This document shows positions 36,514 through 45,631 of a stretch of 64,000 bases of DNA, in pieces. Under the pieces are notes generated by a model. It saw only the letters and a list, made by a program, of their open reading frames with translations, had not been told where the DNA came from and ran no database searches. Source of the stretch: MESE01 sp036675035 (GTDB taxonomy: Bacteria; Pseudomonadota; Gammaproteobacteria; Burkholderiales; Burkholderiaceae_D); assembly GCA_036675035.1 (NCBI GenBank), contig JAKFFO010000119.1:24931-88930 (forward strand), given 5' to 3'. The number at the start of each line of letters is the position of its first letter. Position 1 is the stretch's first letter. A program made the position numbers and the translations under genes.

Positions 36514-37103
36514 GGTACTGCGCTGCCGGCGGTACTCTGCGTTTGCAACGGTACACCCAGCAGCCGGTTCACCAATTCGCCGGATGTGGTGGCCGCGAAT
36601 TTTTTCATTAGCTTGGCGCGGTGCATTTCCACGGTGCGTGGGCTCAAGCCGATTTGGCGCGCGATCAGCTTGCTGGTTTTTCCTTCCACCAGCAATGCCG
36701 CAATTTCGCGCTCGCGCGGCGTCAGTTCTGCCGTTACCGGACGCTTTGCACTCAGATCCTCGAACGTCCAGATGCCAGCCGCATGCGGATCGTTCGGGAC
36801 CAGAGAGCCGCCGCTGACCCGACACCAGAACAATTCCTGATTGGCGCGTTTCATGATCCTCTCATCGGAATAGTGTCCCTTGGCGTTCATGATGGGAACA
36901 ATGCGCGCACCAGTGCGCTCGAACTCGTCCGGCGTCGGATAAAGTATCGAAAACGACTGTCCTACCAAGGCTTCCGATTTATAACTGAACATTTCGGTCA
37001 ATGCCTGGTTGCATGCTTTGATGACTCGGTTCTGCGAGACGCACATGCCGACCGGAGCGTTGAGAAAAATTGTTTCGTAATTGATAATATGAGATGCGTT
37101 CAT
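36510..37103 (-). CDS. PAS-domain LuxR-type transcriptional regulator
   Basis: DNA-binding regulator of 197 residues. An N-terminal PAS domain (about 8-115) shows FLNAPVGMCVSQNRVIKACNQALTEMFSY, with a following PAC-like segment ending GIWTFEDLS. The C-terminal LuxR helix-turn-helix (about 125-182) shows LTPREREIAALLVEGKTSKLIARQIGLSPRTVEMHRAKLM. There is no receiver domain, so it senses a ligand or redox state directly. It is transcribed divergently from scoA-scoB across 147 nt and probably controls them (inference). Confidence 0.87.
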   Translation of the reverse strand: MNASHIINYETIFLNAPVGMCVSQNRVIKACNQALTEMFSYKSEALVGQSFSILYPTPDEFERTGARIVPIMNAKGHYSDERIMKRANQELFWCRVSGGSLVPNDPHAAGIWTFEDLSAKRPVTAELTPREREIAALLVEGKTSKLIARQIGLSPRTVEMHRAKLMKKFAATTSGELVNRLLGVPLQTQSTAGSAVP

Positions 37104-37250
37104 GGATTTGTGATGTCCGCTCTATAAACTGGAGTTGGTACTTCTACGGTATTGTGGTGTTTCGCCTCGCATCATATGCTGGTGCGCCTGTCGAATATAG
37201 CCGTACTAATACTGGAACTAGCTACACTTTACACAAAGAAAAGGGTTGGT

Positions 37251-37949
37251 ATGAAGAAAGTTTTTCCCAATGCAGCCGCCGCACTTGCCGACATTGTTAA
37301 AGACGGCCAGACAATTGCTGTCGGCGGCTTCGGATTGTGTGGCATTCCCGAGGCATTGATTGCCGCGCTACGCGATTCCGGCGTACAAAACCTGACTGCG
37401 ATTTCCAACAATGCCGGTGTCGACGGGTTCGGCCTCGGCCAACTGCTGGCGACACGTCAGATCAAGAAAATGATCGCGTCCTATGTCGGAGAAAACAAGG
37501 AATTCGAACGTCAGTTTCTTGCAGGTGAGCTTGAACTGGAGTTCACGCCACAGGGTACTTTGGCTGAAAAACTGCGTGCAGGCGGTGCTGGAATCCCGGC
37601 TTTCTTTACCAAGACAGGCGTCGGCACCATTGTTGCCGAGGGCAAGGAAGTGCGTGAATTCGATGGTGAAAAATACGTGATGGAGCGTTCGCTGGTGGCC
37701 GACGTGGCCCTGGTCAAGGCGTACATCGCGGACAAGGCCGGAAACCTGGTGTTCAACAAGACCGCCCGCAATTTCAATCCGAATGTTGCAATGTCCGGCA
37801 AGATCACCGTCGTCGAAGTGGAGAAGCTGGTCGAGGTTGGCGAAATCGATCCCGACCAGGTTCACACTCCCAGCATTTTCGTGCATCGGATTGTGGTCAA
37901 CGCGAATCCGGAAAAACGCATCGAACAACGCACGACTCGTACAAAGTAA
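37251..37949 (+). CDS. scoA: Succinyl-CoA:3-ketoacid CoA-transferase, subunit A
   Basis: With subunit B, moves CoA from succinyl-CoA to acetoacetate so that ketone bodies or PHB products can be used. It has 232 residues. Visible are VGGFGLCGIPEALIAALRDSG near residue 24, SNNAGVDGFGLGQLL, and TPQGTLAEKLRAGGAGIPAFFTKTGVGT. The ATG at 37251, with AAAGGG upstream, is chosen over earlier in-frame starts that lack a ribosome site. scoB follows by 15 nt. Confidence 0.94.
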   Translation: MKKVFPNAAAALADIVKDGQTIAVGGFGLCGIPEALIAALRDSGVQNLTAISNNAGVDGFGLGQLLATRQIKKMIASYVGENKEFERQFLAGELELEFTPQGTLAEKLRAGGAGIPAFFTKTGVGTIVAEGKEVREFDGEKYVMERSLVADVALVKAYIADKAGNLVFNKTARNFNPNVAMSGKITVVEVEKLVEVGEIDPDQVHTPSIFVHRIVVNANPEKRIEQRTTRTK

Positions 37950-37964
37950 AGCGGAGAACACAAC

Positions 37965-38618
37965 ATGTCATGGACTCGTGAAGAAATGGCCGCGCGCGCG
38001 GCGACGGAATTGCAAGACGGTTTTTATGTCAATCTCGGGATTGGTTTGCCGACGATGGTGGCGAACTATGTACCCAAGGATATCGAAGTATGGCTCCAGT
38101 CCGAAAACGGTTTGCTCGGCATTGGCCCGTTTCCTACCGACGACCAGGTTGATGCGGATCTGATCAATGCCGGGAAGCAAACGGTGACTGCACTGCCGGG
38201 TTCATCCTATTTCAGCTCGGCGGATTCATTTGCAATGATCCGCGGCGGCAAGATCAATATTGCCATTCTCGGTGCCATGCAGGTTTCGGAGCAGGGTGAT
38301 CTCGCCAACTGGATGATCCCCGGGAAAATGGTCAAGGGCATGGGCGGTGCAATGGATCTGGTGGCTGGTGTCAAGAAGGTCGTCGTGTTGATGGAACATG
38401 TTGCCAGGGCCAAAGACGGTTCGACCTCGCACAAGATTCTGAAAAAATGCGATTTGCCGCTGACCGGCGTTGGCGTGGTAAATCGCATCATCACCGACCT
38501 GGGTGTAATTGACGTTACCGATCAAGGATTGAAGTTGGTTGAGCTGGCCCCGGGCGTCACTACGCAGGAACTAATCGAAAAAACCGGCGCAGAAATCGAT
38601 ACCCGCGCAATCCAGTGA
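37965..38618 (+). CDS. scoB: Succinyl-CoA:3-ketoacid CoA-transferase, subunit B
   Basis: Catalytic subunit of the transferase, 217 residues. The active-site glutamate lies in the motif [16 protein letters not shown] (about 45-60). [43 protein letters not shown]-like sequence is present from about residue 86. CGGAGA lies before the ATG. A strong terminator shared with the convergent 3-hydroxybutyrate dehydrogenase gene follows. Confidence 0.94.
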   Translation: [217 protein letters not shown]

Positions 38619-38636
38619 CTGAAATTGCACCAACTT

Positions 38637-38667
38637 AAAACGGCGCTTGAAACAAGCGCCGTTTTTT
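38637..38667. terminator. Bidirectional terminator between scoB and the hydroxybutyrate dehydrogenase gene
   Basis: AAAACGGCGCTTG at 38637-38649 pairs perfectly with CAAGCGCCGTTTT at 38653-38665 around a 3-nt loop, with extra T on the plus side and A on the other. It can stop transcription from both convergent units. Confidence 0.85.
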
Positions 38668-38697
38668 ATTGCAGATGGTGGACGGGCAGGCAGGGCG

Positions 38698-39492
38698 TTA
38701 CTGCGCGACCCAGCCGCCATCCATATTCCACGCCACGCCACGAACCTGGCTTGCAGCATCGCTGCACAAGAACGCTGCAAGCGCCCCCAGCTGCTCGGGG
38801 GTGACAAATTCACCGGACGGTTGCTTTTCTGCAAGCAAGCTTTTCTTGGCTTCCTCGACCGAAATTTTTTGCTGGGTTGCGCGGGCATCGACCTGCTTCT
38901 GCACCAGTGGTGTCAATACCCACCCCGGACAAATCGCATTGCAGGTGATGCCCGACGGCGCGGTCTCCAGCGCAGTTACCTTGGTGAAGCCGACGATACC
39001 GTGTTTGGATGCGACATAGGCGGATTTTTGTGCAGAGCCGACCAGCCCGTGTGCCGATGCGACATTCACGATGCGCCCCCAATTCTTTGCCTTCATGTGC
39101 GGTAATGCAAGACGCGTAGTATGAAATGCGGACGAGAGATTGATCGCAATAATCGCGTCCCACTTCTCGACCGGGAAGTCCTCGATATTGGCAACGTGTT
39201 GAATCCCGGCATTGTTGACAAGAATATCCACGCCGCCAAAACGTTCGGCCGCGGCTTGCATCATGGTTTCTATCTCGGTCGGTTTAGACATATCAGCATT
39301 GTGATATAAGGTCTGCACATCGAATTCATTTTCCATATCGGATTGAAGTTTCGCAATTTCATTTGCGTCGCCGAAGCCGTTGATAACGATGTTTGCGCCC
39401 TGCGCCGACAATGTTCTGGCAATGCCCAAACCGATGCCGGACGTGGAGCCGGTGACCAATGCGGTCTTTCCTTTGAGACTAGTGTTTTGCAT
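38698..39492 (-). CDS. D-3-hydroxybutyrate dehydrogenase
   Basis: NAD-dependent SDR that oxidises 3-hydroxybutyrate to acetoacetate. It has 264 residues. Cofactor loop TGSTSGIGLGIARTL near residue 14, NNAGIQHVANIEDFP near 93, and catalytic Ser/Tyr/Lys in IVNVASAHGLVGSAQKSAYVASKHG are visible. NNAGIQHV and PGWVLTPLVQKQVD strongly favour this substrate. With scoA-scoB it forms a short path from 3-hydroxybutyrate to acetoacetyl-CoA, as used in PHB breakdown. It diverges from the alpha/beta hydrolase gene. Confidence 0.9.
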   Translation of the reverse strand: MQNTSLKGKTALVTGSTSGIGLGIARTLSAQGANIVINGFGDANEIAKLQSDMENEFDVQTLYHNADMSKPTEIETMMQAAAERFGGVDILVNNAGIQHVANIEDFPVEKWDAIIAINLSSAFHTTRLALPHMKAKNWGRIVNVASAHGLVGSAQKSAYVASKHGIVGFTKVTALETAPSGITCNAICPGWVLTPLVQKQVDARATQQKISVEEAKKSLLAEKQPSGEFVTPEQLGALAAFLCSDAASQVRGVAWNMDGGWVAQ

Positions 39493-39609
39493 GGTGCCCT
39501 CTATGGAAAAATAAACGTGGAATCAAATCGCCTTGTACGATTTTAAGCGCAACCGACAGTAAAATGTTGGCTTTGCTTCCAGTACTTTTACTAGCTTGTT
39601 GGCGGAAAC

Positions 39610-40476
39610 ATGATCAGTCCGAAAATCCGAAACGTTCAATGCCTATCTCCGGCCGGCTTGCATTCGATGGCGTACAAGGAATGGGGTGATCCTCGCAATT
39701 CGCACGTGCTGATATGCGTGCATGGAGTTACGCGGGTCTCGGATGATTTCGATCACATGGCGCTGGCGCTTTGCGATCAATATCGGGTTATCTGTCCTGA
39801 CGTCGCGGGACGTGGTCGCTCAAGTCGGCTGCGGGATCCGTCTTGTTATCAACTGCCGCAATATGTCAGCGATATGGTGACGCTGTTGGCACGGCTCGAC
39901 ACTGAAAACGTACACTGGTTCGGAACATCGATGGGCGGATTGATCGGCCTGGCTCTCGCATCATTGACGGACAGTCCGATAAATAAGCTGGTCCTGAACG
40001 ATATCGGCCCGACATTGAATTTTGCGGCGATCTCGCGCATCAGCGAGTATATCGGACAGGATATGCGATTCGGCACGTTTGAAGAGGCGGAGAAGTATAT
40101 CCAGAACATTTCGGCCGGCTTCGGGCCGCATACGGATGAGCAATGGCGGAAAATCGCATCAGATGTCCTTCGGCAAAATCCGCAAGGCGAGTGGATACGC
40201 CATTACGATTTGAGTCTCGCGGTTCCATTCAAGGCGGAAACGGCTGAGAGTACCAAGCGTGCGCAAGCCATGTTGTGGGCTGCGTATGATGCAATCAAGT
40301 GCCCGACCTTGCTGGTGCGCGGCGCGGAATCCGATTTGCTGACACGCGATGTCGCGGAGGAGATGACCAGGCGCGGACCAAAAGCCAGACTAATCGAAAT
40401 TGACGGAGTTGGACATGCGCCGACTTTCATGAGTGCAGATCAGATCGCAATAGCGAAGGAATTCTTGCTCGGGTAA
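39610..40476 (+). CDS. Alpha/beta hydrolase
   Basis: Hydrolase of 288 residues with unknown substrate. Visible are the oxyanion motif CVHGVTRVSDDF, PDVAGRGRSSRL, the nucleophile elbow GTSMGGLIG (Ser near residue 105), an acid in VRGAESDLL and the catalytic His in GVGHAPTF near 269. HGVTR followed by GRGRS resembles a family common in Burkholderiales near relA. GCGGA lies just before the ATG. RidA and relA follow in the same direction. Confidence 0.82.
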   Translation: MISPKIRNVQCLSPAGLHSMAYKEWGDPRNSHVLICVHGVTRVSDDFDHMALALCDQYRVICPDVAGRGRSSRLRDPSCYQLPQYVSDMVTLLARLDTENVHWFGTSMGGLIGLALASLTDSPINKLVLNDIGPTLNFAAISRISEYIGQDMRFGTFEEAEKYIQNISAGFGPHTDEQWRKIASDVLRQNPQGEWIRHYDLSLAVPFKAETAESTKRAQAMLWAAYDAIKCPTLLVRGAESDLLTRDVAEEMTRRGPKARLIEIDGVGHAPTFMSADQIAIAKEFLLG

Positions 40477-40519
40477 CGGATTCAGTGATCGCATTCATTT
40501 ATTAATCTGCTGAAATATT

Positions 40520-40870
40520 ATGGATATCAAACGACTGCATGTCGGGAAAACGCTTTCGGAAGCGGCTATTCATCAAGGCACGGTCTATCTTGCCGGCCAG
40601 ATCGCCGAAGATACCACCCAGAATATAGAAGGCCAGACGCGTGAAGTGCTGGGGCATGTCGATCGTCTGCTGAACGAGGCCGGCAGCGACAAGTCCCGAA
40701 TCCTGATGTGCCAGATCTATATTTCGGATATCAAGGATTTCAACGCTATGAATCAGATCTGGAACGAGTGGGTCGCCGATGGGAACAGTCCTCCGCGTGC
40801 TACTGTTGAAGCCAAGCTCGTCAAACCGGAAATACTGGTCGAGATGGTTGTGACGGCGGCACAAAAATAA
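40520..40870 (+). CDS. RidA/YjgF family protein
   Basis: Small protein of 116 residues in the RidA superfamily, whose archetype removes reactive enamine/imine intermediates of PLP enzymes. YLAGQIAED, VDRLLNEAGSDKSRILMCQIYISDIKDF and PPRATVEAKL are visible. The Arg of PPRAT, the imine-binding residue in RidA, is kept. It begins 43 nt after the hydrolase gene and ends 16 nt before relA, so the three may be co-transcribed. Confidence 0.85.
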   Translation: MDIKRLHVGKTLSEAAIHQGTVYLAGQIAEDTTQNIEGQTREVLGHVDRLLNEAGSDKSRILMCQIYISDIKDFNAMNQIWNEWVADGNSPPRATVEAKLVKPEILVEMVVTAAQK

Positions 40871-40886
40871 CGGGCACCGGAACGCC

Positions 40887-43148
40887 ATGGTTTCAATAGC
40901 TGCCGCACACAATGAAACGCAGGAGCATTTGTCTGCCGGCCTCGGTGACGTGGATTCTGCGCGCGTGATGAATGCGCTTGAGCTCGTGAAGCCGACATAT
41001 GCAGCTGCGACTGTTTCGTCGGGACAGAACACCTTTGAGTTCTCGATGGGAGTGGCAGCTACGCTTGCGTTGCTGGAAGCTGATGCGGAAACTCGAATCG
41101 CGGGGTTGCTGTTTGAACTGCCGGTGATTGACTCAGCAGCCGCGGCAACGATCGAATCACGCTTCGGAACGGAAGTCGCGGAACTTGTGATTGATATTCG
41201 CAAATTGATGCGATTGCATGAAGTCACCTTCAGTCAGCATGAAATCACCGATCGCAAGAGCGCACCCCAGCAAGCTGCAGCGCAAGCGGAAACCTTGCGC
41301 AAAATGCTGTTGGCGATGGCGTCGGATATGAGGGTGGTGTTGGTTCGTCTGGCCTCGCGCGTGACGACCTTGAGATATTTTGCCGATCAGAAGATGCAAA
41401 ATGAGAGAACGCGAAGATATGCTCAGGCTACTTTCGATTTATATGCACCATTGGCGAATCGGCTTGGAATCTGGCAGCTCAAATGGGAGCTGGAGGATCT
41501 CTCGTTTCGCTTTATAGAGCCGGAAGCGTATAAGCGCATTGCCCGCATGCTTGAAGAAAAGCGCATGGAGCGTGAAGGATTCGTCAGCTCCGCAATTGCA
41601 CGATTGCGCTCAGAGCTCAAGAGCGCCGGAGTCGACGCGGAGGTATCCGGACGACCTAAGCATATTTACAGCATCTGGACCAAGATGCATGGAAAGGAAC
41701 TGGAATTTTCGGAACTGTATGACGTCCGTGCTTTTCGCGTGATCGTCGATGAAGTCAAGACTTGCTATTCCGTGCTCGGGATCGTCCACAATATCTGGAC
41801 CCCGATTCCGGAAGAGTTCGACGATTACATTTCACGTCCGAAACCGAACGGATATCGATCGCTGCATACCGTGGTCGTCGCCGACGACGGCCGCCCGCTG
41901 GAAGTGCAGATACGTACTCGCGACATGCATCATTTTGCGGAGTATGGCGTCGCCGCACACTGGCGTTATAAAGAAGGCGGAGGCGCGCAAGCGGCCGGCC
42001 AGAAATATGACGAGAAAATCGCATGGCTGCGACAATTGCTGGCATGGAAAAATGAAGTTGTCGACGCTGTCGCCAGCCAGGAAGAGAGTCATCGCGAATG
42101 GGTTGAGAAACTCAAGTCCGCGACGCTCGATGACCGCATATACATATTGACCCCGCAGGCACGTGTCATCGAACTGCCGAACGGCGCGACGCCAATCGAT
42201 TTTGCTTACCATCTGCACAGCGATGTCGGCCATCGCTGCCGCGGTGCGCGCGTCGACGGCGCGATGGTGCCTCTCAATACGCCATTGAAGAACGGTCAAA
42301 CGGTCGAGATCATTACCGCCAAGGGAGGAGCCACAGCCGCTGGCCCGTCGCGTGACTGGCTCAGCGCGGGCTTCACTGCCAGCCCCCGCACGCGATCGAA
42401 AGTGCGGGCCTGGTTCAATGCGATTGATAAGCAGGAGACCCTCGCCACCGGCCGCAGCCTGATTGATAAAACGTTGCAGCGTGAGGGCAAGACCGCGGTC
42501 AATCTGGAGGAATTGGCGCATAAGCTCGGCTTTGCAAAGCTCGACGATTTGTTGCTGGCGGTTGGCAAGGAACAGTTCAGCTTGCGTCATGTCGAGCATG
42601 CGCTGCATGAGGGGGAGGCGCCGAAGGAGGGGGGCGCCCAAATCAACCCCGATGACGCCCTCATCCCGCGAAAAAGCCGCGCGTCGAGCGTCGTGCATGG
42701 TGCAAAATCGGGCGTGCTGGTTGTCGGCACCGACGGTTTGATGACCCAGCTGGCAAGATGCTGCAAGCCGGCACCGCCCGACGAAATCGTCGGATTCATT
42801 ACCCGCGGCCGAGGCGTGTCGATTCACCGCGCGAGCTGCAAAAATTTTATGGAAATGCGTATTCGGGCTCCCGAGCGTGTGATCGAAACGGAATGGGGCG
42901 GCGCTGGTTCGGAAACCGTTTATCCGGTCGATATTTTCGTTCTTGCAAGCGATCGCCAGGGATTGTTGCGCGATATTTCCGAGATTTTTCTGCGCGAGAA
43001 AATCAACGTGATCGGTGTAAGCACGCAAAGCGCAAAAGGGCATGCAAGAATGGCATTTACCGCTGAAATTTCGTCAACCGCACAACTGCTCAAGGCGCTG
43101 GGCGTCATACGTGAAGTGGACGGTGTGCAGGAAGTTCGTCGCCAGTAA
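40887..43148 (+). CDS. relA: RelA-type (p)ppGpp synthetase
   Basis: Ribosome-associated GTP/GDP pyrophosphokinase for the stringent response. It has 753 residues. The N-terminal domain (about 45-190) is HD-like but the hydrolase HD motif is replaced (AGLLFELPVIDSAAAAT), so it should be synthetase only. The synthetase domain (about 240-350) shows GRPKHIYSIWTKMHGKELEFSELYD. A TGS domain (about 410-475), a Cys/zinc-finger region (CCKPAPPDEIVGFITRGRGVSIHR) and a C-terminal ACT domain (about 680-750) follow. CCGGA lies before the ATG. Confidence 0.95.
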   Translation: MVSIAAAHNETQEHLSAGLGDVDSARVMNALELVKPTYAAATVSSGQNTFEFSMGVAATLALLEADAETRIAGLLFELPVIDSAAAATIESRFGTEVAELVIDIRKLMRLHEVTFSQHEITDRKSAPQQAAAQAETLRKMLLAMASDMRVVLVRLASRVTTLRYFADQKMQNERTRRYAQATFDLYAPLANRLGIWQLKWELEDLSFRFIEPEAYKRIARMLEEKRMEREGFVSSAIARLRSELKSAGVDAEVSGRPKHIYSIWTKMHGKELEFSELYDVRAFRVIVDEVKTCYSVLGIVHNIWTPIPEEFDDYISRPKPNGYRSLHTVVVADDGRPLEVQIRTRDMHHFAEYGVAAHWRYKEGGGAQAAGQKYDEKIAWLRQLLAWKNEVVDAVASQEESHREWVEKLKSATLDDRIYILTPQARVIELPNGATPIDFAYHLHSDVGHRCRGARVDGAMVPLNTPLKNGQTVEIITAKGGATAAGPSRDWLSAGFTASPRTRSKVRAWFNAIDKQETLATGRSLIDKTLQREGKTAVNLEELAHKLGFAKLDDLLLAVGKEQFSLRHVEHALHEGEAPKEGGAQINPDDALIPRKSRASSVVHGAKSGVLVVGTDGLMTQLARCCKPAPPDEIVGFITRGRGVSIHRASCKNFMEMRIRAPERVIETEWGGAGSETVYPVDIFVLASDRQGLLRDISEIFLREKINVIGVSTQSAKGHARMAFTAEISSTAQLLKALGVIREVDGVQEVRRQ

Positions 43149-43241
43149 CCGGCAAAGCGCATATGCACCGCTGAAACAATGCCAGGCAGGGATCAATGCA
43201 AGCCATGAAATGTGGCACTAGCGGAAATGCAGGATTGTCGT

Positions 43242-43247
43242 TATAAT
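43242..43247 (+). promoter_or_regulatory. -10 box of the tRNA-Val promoter
   Basis: A consensus TATAAT lies 11 nt before the tRNA 5' end. The -35 region 17 bp upstream is poor, so only the -10 box is claimed. Confidence 0.45.
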
Positions 43248-43258
43248 TTCGCTTCTTT

Positions 43259-43335
43259 AGGCGCGTAGCTCAGCTGGTTAGAGCACTACCTTGACATGGT
43301 AGGGGTCGTTGGTTCGAGTCCAATCGTGCCTACCA
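43259..43335 (+). tRNA. tRNA-Val (anticodon GAC)
   Basis: 77 nt including an encoded CCA. AGGCGCG pairs with CGTGCCT in the acceptor stem. Anticodon stem CTACC/GGTAG carries the loop TTGACAT, with GAC at 43293-43295. The T-arm GTTGG-TTCGAGT-CCAAT is complete. Confidence 0.95.
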
Positions 43336-43457
43336 ACGAAAATTGGTAATCACATCCTGTAAGAGCGAGAAAGGCAACCCGGTTATGACACCGCGAACGA
43401 GTACCATCATGGTTTCGGAGCGACGCTAGTCGGGATCTTTTTCGTCATTGCAACTTG

Positions 43458-43487
43458 AAAAAGCGCGGCTGGTCCGCGTTTTTTTTC
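43458..43487 (+). terminator. Rho-independent terminator after tRNA-Val
   Basis: CGCGG at 43464-43468 pairs with CCGCG at 43474-43478, extended by A-T pairs, and is followed by eight T. It isolates the tRNA from thrS. The rest of the 216 nt before thrS shows nothing else. Confidence 0.7.
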
Positions 43488-43551
43488 GTCCGTATTTTTT
43501 GCTGTCTTGTATATTTCTAGCCTGGCAATCCACGCCGGCATGGAGAAGAAA

Positions 43552-45459
43552 ATGATTTCAGTCCGCCTTCCCGATGGTTCACAACGTCAATTCGATAATC
43601 CGGTCACGGTCGGCCAGGTTGCAGCCAGCATTGGCAGCGGCCTTGCAAAGGCAGCGCTTGCCGGAAAGGTAGATGGAAAACTGGTTGACACTTCTTTTCT
43701 GATAGATCGCGATGCCGATTTGGCGATTGTGACCGACAAGGATGCCGATGGACTGGAAGTGATCCGTCATTCAACAGCGCATTTGCTTGCATACGCTGTC
43801 AAGGAGCTTTTTCCGGATGCGCAAGTCACGATCGGTCCGGTCATCGACAACGGTTTTTATTACGATTTTTCATACAAGCGCCCATTCACGCCGGAAGACC
43901 TGACGGCAATCGAAAAGAAAATGGCGGAGCTCGCCAAAAAGGACGAGCCGGTTACCCGTACCGTATTGCCGCGCGATGAGGCTGTTGCCTATTTCAAGTC
44001 GATCGGCGAAGCATACAAGGCGGAGATCATCGAATCGATTCCGGCCGATCAGGACGTGTCGCTGTATGCGGAAGGCAAGTTCACCGACCTGTGCCGCGGT
44101 CCGCATGTCCCGTCTACCGGCAGGCTGAAAGTTTTCAAGCTGATGAAACTGGCCGGTGCCTACTGGCGCGGCGATTCCAAAAACGAAATGCTGCAGCGGA
44201 TCTACGGCACCGCGTGGGCGAAAAAGGAAGAGCAGGAAGCGTATCTGCACATGCTCGAAGAAGCGGAAAAGCGCGACCACCGCAAGCTCGGCCGCGCACT
44301 GGACCTGTTCCATTTCCAAGATGAGGCGCCGGGCTTGATTTTCTGGCATCCGAAGGGGTGGATCGTCTGGCAGCAAGTTGAACAGTACATGCGGCGCGTG
44401 TATCAGGATAACGGGTACCAGGAAGTCAAGGCGCCGCAGATTCTTGACCGCAGCCTTTGGGAAAAATCCGGCCATTGGGAGAACTACAAGGAAAACATGT
44501 TCACCACCGAATCGGAGAATCGCTCTTATGCGCTGAAGCCGATGAATTGCCCCGGGCATGTGCAGATTTTCCGTTCCAACATGCATTCATATCGCGAGTT
44601 GCCGCTGCGCTATGGAGAATTCGGTCAATGCCACCGGAATGAGCCGTCCGGGTCACTGCACGGCATGATGCGCGTGCGCGGGTTTACGCAGGACGACGGC
44701 CATATTTTTTGTACCGAAGACCAGATCCTCGATGAGTGCGTGGCATTCACCGCGCTGCTGCAGAAGGTGTATCGCGATTTTGGTTTTACCGATGTCATTT
44801 ACAAGGTGGCAACTCGGCCGGAGAAGCGTGTCGGATCCGACGAAGCGTGGGATAAAGCTGAAAATGCATTGATTGAATCCCTTAAGCGCTCTGGGTACGA
44901 ATTCGAGATTTCGCCGGGAGAGGGCGCATTCTATGGACCGAAAATCGAATACACGCTGAAAGATGCGATTGGCCGAATGTGGCAATGCGGTACGATGCAG
45001 GTCGACTTTTCGATGCCGGTACGCCTGGAGGCAGAGTATGTGGCTGAGGACAACACTCGCAAAATTCCAGTCATGCTGCATCGTGCGATTCTCGGGTCGT
45101 TGGAGCGCTTTATCGGGATGCTCATAGAGAACTATTCTGGCGCATTGCCGTTATGGCTGGCGCCGGTACAGGTTGTCGTATTGAATATATCGGATGCCCA
45201 GGCTGATTATGCGCAAAGCGTCGCACAAAACCTGAAAAAACAAGGGTTTAGAGTACATGCCGATTTGCGTAACGAGAAAATAACCTATAAAATACGCGAA
45301 CATTCCGTCCAGAAGGTGCCTTATATCGTCGTTGTGGGCGACAAAGAGCGGGACGCGAACACAGTGGCCGTGCGAGCGCGGGGCAATGTCGATCTAGGTG
45401 TGATGCCTGTCGATACGTTGGTGGAACGCCTGAAAAAAGAGGCCGATACCAAAGCCTGA
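43552..45459 (+). CDS. thrS: Threonyl-tRNA synthetase
   Basis: Charges tRNA-Thr and edits mischarged Ser. It has 635 residues. Domains in order are N-terminal TGS (about 1-60), editing domain (about 65-225, with HSTAHLLAYAVKELFP), class II catalytic core (about 240-530, with MNCPGHVQIFRSN supplying the zinc Cys) and anticodon-binding domain (about 535-632). The ATG at 43552 follows GGAGAAGAAA and gives the normal N terminus; an ATG 45 nt earlier is less likely. Confidence 0.96.
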   Translation: MISVRLPDGSQRQFDNPVTVGQVAASIGSGLAKAALAGKVDGKLVDTSFLIDRDADLAIVTDKDADGLEVIRHSTAHLLAYAVKELFPDAQVTIGPVIDNGFYYDFSYKRPFTPEDLTAIEKKMAELAKKDEPVTRTVLPRDEAVAYFKSIGEAYKAEIIESIPADQDVSLYAEGKFTDLCRGPHVPSTGRLKVFKLMKLAGAYWRGDSKNEMLQRIYGTAWAKKEEQEAYLHMLEEAEKRDHRKLGRALDLFHFQDEAPGLIFWHPKGWIVWQQVEQYMRRVYQDNGYQEVKAPQILDRSLWEKSGHWENYKENMFTTESENRSYALKPMNCPGHVQIFRSNMHSYRELPLRYGEFGQCHRNEPSGSLHGMMRVRGFTQDDGHIFCTEDQILDECVAFTALLQKVYRDFGFTDVIYKVATRPEKRVGSDEAWDKAENALIESLKRSGYEFEISPGEGAFYGPKIEYTLKDAIGRMWQCGTMQVDFSMPVRLEAEYVAEDNTRKIPVMLHRAILGSLERFIGMLIENYSGALPLWLAPVQVVVLNISDAQADYAQSVAQNLKKQGFRVHADLRNEKITYKIREHSVQKVPYIVVVGDKERDANTVAVRARGNVDLGVMPVDTLVERLKKEADTKA

Positions 45460-45477
45460 AGGGAAACCTGAGCGCCG

Positions 45478-45589
45478 TGCAGAGTCTCACGAATAAGCGA
45501 GCAAACGAAAGCAGACTTGTACTGATGGCTTTTAAAAGGCCGTCGGAGCAGGGCAGGTTTTCAAGTTCGGTTATTCGTGAGACTTTGCA
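45478..45589. repeat. 112-bp inverted-repeat element between thrS and infC
   Basis: The 19-nt arm at 45478-45496 (TGCAGAGTCTCACGAATAA) is complementary to 45571-45589 (TTATTCGTGAGACTTTGCA) with a single G-T pair. About 74 nt lie between, containing a smaller self-complementary GGCTTTTAAAAGGCC-type core. Five T follow the right arm. It could be a structured infC leader, a long-loop terminator of thrS, or a miniature transposable element flanked by TGCA. Confidence 0.6.
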
Positions 45590-45631
45590 TTTTTGTACTG
45601 CTTGATTATTTGATTTTTAAAGGAAACGACA

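Noticed and set aside
41832..43043. A 403-codon minus-strand frame opposite relA
   Set aside because: Antisense to the relA synthetase and TGS coding sequence, with no ribosome site or domain.
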